Source: Chitinophaga sp. CB10 (GTDB lineage: Bacteria; Bacteroidota; Bacteroidia; Chitinophagales; Chitinophagaceae). Taken from it: a stretch of 64,000 nucleotides of DNA. Both the position numbers and the translations under genes were made by a program. Each line of letters begins with the position of its first letter. The first letter of the stretch is position 1. A model generated the notes under the pieces. The model was not told where the DNA came from. It searched no databases and worked only from the letters and a program-made list of their open reading frames with translations. Shown in pieces: positions 60,086 through 64,000 of the stretch. The stretch is from contig MLAV02000014.1 of NCBI GenBank assembly GCA_001870995.2, positions 112,856-176,855 of the forward strand. The letters are read 5' to 3'.

Positions 60086-62551
60086 ATGATTCCCGTTCTC
60101 TACTCACGGTCATGCCGTCGTACCTACACGTGGCTGTTGTTGCTCCTATCCGTATGCGCTACCTTACAATTATCCGCGGCCACTGTCAATGTCAGTTCCT
60201 TATCCGCCCTGCAAACAGCTATCAACAATGCTGCCCCCGGCGATGTCATCATCCTTGCAAACGGCGTGTACACCGCCAGTACGGACATCACTATCAGTAA
60301 GCAGGGCACTGCCGCGCAGCCCATTACCATCCAGGCCCAAACCATTGGCGGCGTGGAAATCAATGGCACTGCCGGTATCAACATCGTTAGTCCGGCGAAG
60401 TACATTATCATCAAAGGATTCAAATTTAAGTTCAGCGCCAGCCAGGCCACTATGGCTTCCGGCACCAGTTTTTGCCGCTGGACGCGCAACCTGTTCGAAA
60501 CGCCCGGCGATGGCGAAAATCTGCTGCTGAACGGTAACGACCACGAAGTGGACTACAATACCTTCCAGCACAAAAATGCCATGGGCCGCTTTATCGCCGT
60601 GCGGGGCAGCGGCAGCCAGATTGCCCAGCGCCTGCACATCCACCACAATTACTTTTATGACCAGCAACCCCAGACCGCCAATGGCGCGGAAACATTGCAG
60701 TTCGGCCTGAGCGGCTACAGCATGTCGTCGTCCAACAGTATTGTGGAATACAATGTATTTGAGTCCTGCCAGGGAGAAAATGAAATGATCTCCATCAAGG
60801 CTTCCGCGGTAACCCTGCGGTACAACACCATCCGGGATTGCGTTTCCCAGTTTACCCTGCGGCATGGTAACTTCTGTAACGTGTATGGCAACTACTTCCT
60901 GAACACCCAGGGCATCCGCATCTTCGGCGATGACCACAAAGTCTACAGCAATCATTTTGAAAACTGCGATCCCGGTATCAACATCGGTAACGGCGATGGA
61001 GAAGTAGCCAACGGCGATGCGCTGACGGTACACGACCGGCCGGACCGCTGCGTGATCGCTTTCAACACCCTGGTCAACTGCCCCACCAACTACGTGCAGG
61101 CAGGCCGTAGCGGCGGACTGGGCGCTACCTACACCACTTTTGTGAATAATATCATCCAGGGCGGCGGCCCCGCTGCTTCTATCGCCGGCCCCTATACGAA
61201 CCCCACCTGGGGCGGCAATATCTTGTATGGTACCAATGGCGCCGGCGCCGTGCCTGCTGGTACTTATACTACTTCAAATCCTCTGCTGGCAAGGGATGCA
61301 ACAGGTACCTTCCATTTGCAGAGCGGCAGCCCCGCCATCAACGCCGCTATTGGCAGCTACTCCACGCTGAATACGGATATGGACGGACAAGCCCGCACCG
61401 GCACTTTCGATATCGGCGCAGATGAAGTATCCACCGCTGCTGTAACCGCACGGATCATGGATGCCTCCATGGTCGGCGTAAACGGCGCAGATACCCCTGC
61501 CAATTCCTGCGTGCCGGCCAGCGCCAGTGCGGACGACGGCAACGTGCCTGCCAATGTGCTGGACGGAGATACGGCCACCCGTTGGTCCGCCAGTGGGGAC
61601 GGGCAATGGATCCAATTCTGCCTGGATAACATCGTATCTGTATCCGCCGTGAAAATTGCATTTTACAATGGCGATAGCCGCATTAGTACGTTCGACATCC
61701 TCGCCGGCAACGACGGCATTAACTTTACCACCGTGGCCGCCGGCCTTACCAGCAGCGGCACTTCCCGCACCCTGCAAACGTTCAGCTTTACGCCGGTATC
61801 TGCCAAGTACATCCGGATTGTAGGCCACGGTAACAACGTAAATGCCTGGAACAGCTTTACCGAAGTGCAGATCGTTACCGGCGTTTCCTGCGTGCCGGCC
61901 ATCGCCAGTGCGGACGATGGCAACGTGCCCGCCAATGTGCTGGACAACGACCTGAACACCCGCTGGTCCGCCAATGGTAACTGGCAATGGATACAGTTAT
62001 GCCTCGGCGAAACGAAAACCGTTTCCGGTGTAAAGATTGCCTTCTTCAGCGGCAATACCCGCACCAGCACCTTTGATGTGAAAGTGGGGAACGACACGAG
62101 CAACCTCGTCACCGTTGCCACAGGCCTGGTAAGCAGCGGCACGTCCACGGCCCTGGAAACCTTTAATTTTACTCCCGCTTCCGGCAAGTATGTGCGTATT
62201 GTAGGCCATGGCAACAGCTCTAATCTTTGGAATAGTTATACGGAAGTGCAGGTGATCACCAGCGGCGCCTTGATGGCTAAATCGGCGGCTCCTGCGGAAA
62301 CGCAGCTGGACGTATATCCTAACCCTGCCGGCCCGCAAACCACCGTATCGTTTACCCTGAAGCAGCCGGCAAGAGTGATGCTGAACCTCTATGATGTGAG
62401 CGGCCGGTTTATCCGCAATATCATGGGCGGCAAGCTGCCGGCCGGCAAACATACCTATGCGGTGCCATTGTCGGATGTCAGCAGCGGCAACTACCTGCTG
62501 ATCCTCAATAACGAAGGAAAACTCAGTACCGGTCGTATCAGCAGGCAGTAA
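60086..62551 (+). CDS. PL6-family polysaccharide lyase with two discoidin-like domains and a T9SS sorting tail
   Basis: An 821-residue secreted protein; the ATG at 60086 gives a signal peptide (about 1-31, WLLLLLSVCATLQLSA). Residues about 33-450 are a right-handed beta-helix of the chondroitinase B/alginate lyase type: GENEMISIKAS with Lys238 and FTLRHGN with Arg259 and His260. The 21-residue spacing equals that of the catalytic Lys250 and Arg271 of chondroitinase B as I recall. Two similar F5/8-type domains follow (474-600 and 601-about 727), then a type A sorting domain (742-821, DVYPNPAGPQTTVSF). It should cleave uronate-containing chains, alginate or dermatan-type, at the cell surface. 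Confidence 0.92.
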   Translation: MIPVLYSRSCRRTYTWLLLLLSVCATLQLSAATVNVSSLSALQTAINNAAPGDVIILANGVYTASTDITISKQGTAAQPITIQAQTIGGVEINGTAGINIVSPAKYIIIKGFKFKFSASQATMASGTSFCRWTRNLFETPGDGENLLLNGNDHEVDYNTFQHKNAMGRFIAVRGSGSQIAQRLHIHHNYFYDQQPQTANGAETLQFGLSGYSMSSSNSIVEYNVFESCQGENEMISIKASAVTLRYNTIRDCVSQFTLRHGNFCNVYGNYFLNTQGIRIFGDDHKVYSNHFENCDPGINIGNGDGEVANGDALTVHDRPDRCVIAFNTLVNCPTNYVQAGRSGGLGATYTTFVNNIIQGGGPAASIAGPYTNPTWGGNILYGTNGAGAVPAGTYTTSNPLLARDATGTFHLQSGSPAINAAIGSYSTLNTDMDGQARTGTFDIGADEVSTAAVTARIMDASMVGVNGADTPANSCVPASASADDGNVPANVLDGDTATRWSASGDGQWIQFCLDNIVSVSAVKIAFYNGDSRISTFDILAGNDGINFTTVAAGLTSSGTSRTLQTFSFTPVSAKYIRIVGHGNNVNAWNSFTEVQIVTGVSCVPAIASADDGNVPANVLDNDLNTRWSANGNWQWIQLCLGETKTVSGVKIAFFSGNTRTSTFDVKVGNDTSNLVTVATGLVSSGTSTALETFNFTPASGKYVRIVGHGNSSNLWNSYTEVQVITSGALMAKSAAPAETQLDVYPNPAGPQTTVSFTLKQPARVMLNLYDVSGRFIRNIMGGKLPAGKHTYAVPLSDVSSGNYLLILNNEGKLSTGRISRQ
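61505..62266 (+). repeat. tandem duplication of a discoidin-like domain
   Basis: Two 381-bp units (61505-61885, 61886-62266) encode domains that both start SCVPAxASADDGNVPANVLD and end WNSxTEVQ. They are highly similar at DNA level over the first 60 bp, pointing to a recent duplication. Confidence 0.8.
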
Positions 62552-62579
62552 TCATTGAGGTGGAGCAAAATTTTTGGAT

Positions 62580-62620
62580 GGGGAGCAACGGGCGTAAGCA
62601 CCTGCGCTCCCCGTTTTATT
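62580..62620 (+). terminator. terminator after the PL6 gene
   Basis: GGGGAGC (62580-62586) and GCTCCCC (62606-62612) pair around a 19-nt loop and are followed by GTTTTATT, 28 bp past the stop. Confidence 0.65.
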
Positions 62621-62692
62621 TACGGAGAGCAGTGGGCCGTAGCCGGAAGTCTTCTCCTTTTGCAGATGTAGTAGCAGGATAACTTTGCCCCT

Positions 62693-63676
62693 TTACCAGG
62701 AATAGTAAATCGAAAGATTCCCCGTTTCCAAATCCGACAAGCCATTTACCACCAGCGTGGTGGTTTTCTGGGAGATGGAAATTCCCCAGTGCCTGATACC
62801 GGCGGCAATGCTGAAGTCGAGCCGGGGCAGCACCTTATGCTGCGCATACGGCCTTTCGTCCTTCGGTTGGGCGGCGGGGTAGGGTAAGCTGCTGAAGTAT
62901 CCGCCGCTAACGAGGCTGTTATGGAAATTGGCCGCCAGGCTGGGGCGGATGGTGCCATAGAGCTGCCAGCCGTCCTTACCGCTGTATTGCTGGATATAGC
63001 CGTTGTAATATGGCTGCATGCGCCCGATGCGGATGTTGGAATAAACGGCCAGTCCGTTGACCATCGTGCCAAGGAAGCCTTGTGCGCCGCCGCTGACCTG
63101 GAAGTAATCCCCTGCGGCCAGGAGTTCTTTTTCCACGATCATGTTGAGGTTCAGCAGCAGGTCCGTTTTCAATTGTTTGCCCCATCCGGCGGGCTTGCGG
63201 TAGCGCATGATGCTGTGAATGAGGCGTTGGGTTTGTTCCGCGAGGGCGGGCGGCCCCATCACGCCTACCAGCAGTTCCGTTTGGATGTTGTATTTTTTTT
63301 CCCGGTTGGAGGAGTGTTGGGTATGGGTGAGGAACAGGCCGCCGGAATAATAGAAGTCGTACGGGTCCGGGTCCGGCGTCATGAGCCGGGAAGGCGTGAA
63401 CATGGTTTGCATAAAACCGTAACCGTAGGTATTGACGCTGGCTTTGCCGGCTTTAGGCATCCAGCTGTCCAGGATGGAGCGCGACCGCGATGCCGGTTGG
63501 TAAAACAGGTCGAACCGGGTACCGTTCGTATATGCCTGGTCGTTGTCGAAGCTGGTAAAGTTGATGAAGTCGTTATCCTCATACAACCTGAACATCCTGT
63601 TATAGTCCTTTTTTTCCTGTGCCCATGCCGCTGTGGTGATCAGCAACAGGATGCACAAATGCTTTAGTGTCTTCAT
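62693..63676 (-). CDS. LpxR-like outer-membrane lipid A deacylase (DUF2219)
   Basis: A 327-residue beta-barrel candidate with signal peptide (1-20, ending AAWAQ). The N-terminus RLYEDNDFINFTSFDNDQAYTNG matches the LpxR pattern, with Asn35-Asp36 corresponding to the active-site Asn-Asp. A THTQH segment follows later, and the protein ends on an aromatic strand residue (LSIYYSW). LpxR removes the 3'-acyloxyacyl chain of lipid A. Whether the catalytic His/Glu pair is complete cannot be judged without alignment. It is monocistronic and leftward, with a G-quadruplex motif about 85 bp upstream. Confidence 0.8.
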   Translation of the reverse strand: MKTLKHLCILLLITTAAWAQEKKDYNRMFRLYEDNDFINFTSFDNDQAYTNGTRFDLFYQPASRSRSILDSWMPKAGKASVNTYGYGFMQTMFTPSRLMTPDPDPYDFYYSGGLFLTHTQHSSNREKKYNIQTELLVGVMGPPALAEQTQRLIHSIMRYRKPAGWGKQLKTDLLLNLNMIVEKELLAAGDYFQVSGGAQGFLGTMVNGLAVYSNIRIGRMQPYYNGYIQQYSGKDGWQLYGTIRPSLAANFHNSLVSGGYFSSLPYPAAQPKDERPYAQHKVLPRLDFSIAAGIRHWGISISQKTTTLVVNGLSDLETGNLSIYYSW

Positions 63677-63988
63677 GCCCGGCGATTGTTTCTAAGTAGA
63701 ACCTGAAATTAAGGTAAAGGTTCGATAAATGCCCGTGGTAGGGTGGAAATTTCCCGGAGGGGGAGGAGGGGGAGGTTGGGGTTGGGGGAAAAAATTAGCC
63801 CCGCAAGGGGAGTGGCAACGTTATTAAGAAAATTGGGCTGTGCGGTATGCCGTGGGGGCGCTGAAGTGGTATGGAGGGAGTGCCCCGGTAGGTGCTGAGG
63901 GAAAAATGGTTTGGGTTGGCGCTTCGAGACTGTAAAATAAACTGTGTCAAAGGCTAAAAAAACAAGACCTTTAACACAGTTTTTTTTT
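63677..63988. other. gene-free region between the LpxR-like gene and the IS end
   Basis: It holds a G-rich quadruplex motif (63759-63788), a small CCCC-GCAA-GGGG hairpin near 63799-63810, and from 63926 the apparent terminal sequence of an insertion element. No promoter for the leftward gene is obvious. Confidence 0.5.
63759..63788 (+). other. G-quadruplex-forming motif
   Basis: Four G tracts of 5, 5, 4 and 5 (63759-63763, 63768-63772, 63778-63781, 63784-63788) with loops of 4, 5 and 2 nt fit a four-tier intramolecular quadruplex on the plus strand, which is the template strand for the leftward LpxR-like gene. Confidence 0.6.
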
Positions 63989-64000
63989 ATGGAACAACAA
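63926..64000 (+). mobile_element. left end of a probable IS256-type insertion sequence (truncated by the window)
   Basis: From GAGACTGTAAAATAAACTGT the sequence resembles terminal repeats of Bacteroidota IS256-like elements as I remember them. A hairpin (AACTGTGT...ACACAGTT arms, 63939-63984) sits between the putative end and an ATG at 63989 beginning MEQQ, a common start of such transposases. The right end is outside the window, so this cannot be confirmed here. Confidence 0.5.
63989..64000 (+). CDS. putative transposase, first four codons only
   Basis: ATG GAA CAA CAA follows a T tract and hairpin and runs off the window. The call rests on the resemblance of the upstream sequence to an IS terminus. 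Confidence 0.4.

Noticed and set aside
1..64000. tRNA and rRNA genes
   Set aside because: No cloverleaf with a TTCRANNC loop and no conserved rRNA segments were recognised on either strand; a covariance-model scan was not possible here.

Overview
The window looks like a chromosomal segment of a Bacteroidota bacterium, most probably a Chitinophaga-like member of the Chitinophagaceae. The grounds are a SusC/SusD pair, type IX secretion (T9SS) hallmarks (a CHU_C-type C-terminus, a PorP/SprF protein, a type A sorting domain), several candidate TAnnTTTG -7 promoter elements, moderate GC content, and family-level resemblance of most proteins. This rests on reading the sequence; no database search was run. 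I saw no rRNA, tRNA or CRISPR array.

Layout. 1-1035: the tail of an unknown gene, a CYTH-like hypothetical gene and short repeats. 1120-8997 (minus): a polysaccharide-utilisation operon, susC-susD-sulfatase-sulfatase, with a palindrome over its candidate promoter. 9635-23570 (plus): a giant 3628-residue surface protein with 22 DUF11-type repeats, followed by a PorP/SprF protein and a TPR/beta-propeller/OmpA protein, a probable T9SS adhesin cassette. 23763-26390: a third sulfatase and a TlpA-like thioredoxin. 26440-28257: a 2OG-Fe(II) oxygenase divergent from an AraC regulator. 28328-31983: a TPR histidine kinase overlapping an NtrC-type response regulator. 32072-32851: an alpha/beta hydrolase. 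32940-38901: a heavy-metal efflux operon with a CzcA-TolC fusion.

39194-48311 is a surface-glycan cluster: two GT4 glycosyltransferases, GmhB, HldE and a GT9 heptosyltransferase on plus, converging on a GT9, a GT2 and a NodU-type carbamoyltransferase on minus. Together they suggest a heptose-containing, possibly carbamoylated, LPS core or other glycan. 48355-52108 carries stress-type genes: an acidic disordered protein, an SDR, small regulators, DUF2975, and a YciE-like ferritin fold with a basic tail.

52374-63676 returns to carbohydrate metabolism: a GH30-like lipoprotein, a zinc alcohol dehydrogenase preceded by unusual 52-bp repeats, an MFS transporter, a SnoaL-like protein, a SusB-like GH97 enzyme, a PL6 lyase with two discoidin-like domains and a T9SS tail, and an LpxR-like lipid A deacylase. 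The right edge holds a G-quadruplex motif and what looks like the left end of an IS256-type element.

Read together, the sulfatases, PL6, GH30, GH97 and SusCD proteins fit a surface-attached degrader of complex, partly sulfated polysaccharides. The most unusual items are the regulatory dyads (9418, 27203, 51262, 60017), the repeat array at 53.9-54.2 kb, the CzcA-TolC fusion with an internal signal peptide, the basic-tailed YciE protein and the heptose/carbamoyl cluster. I did not find a clear, wholly new multi-gene system.
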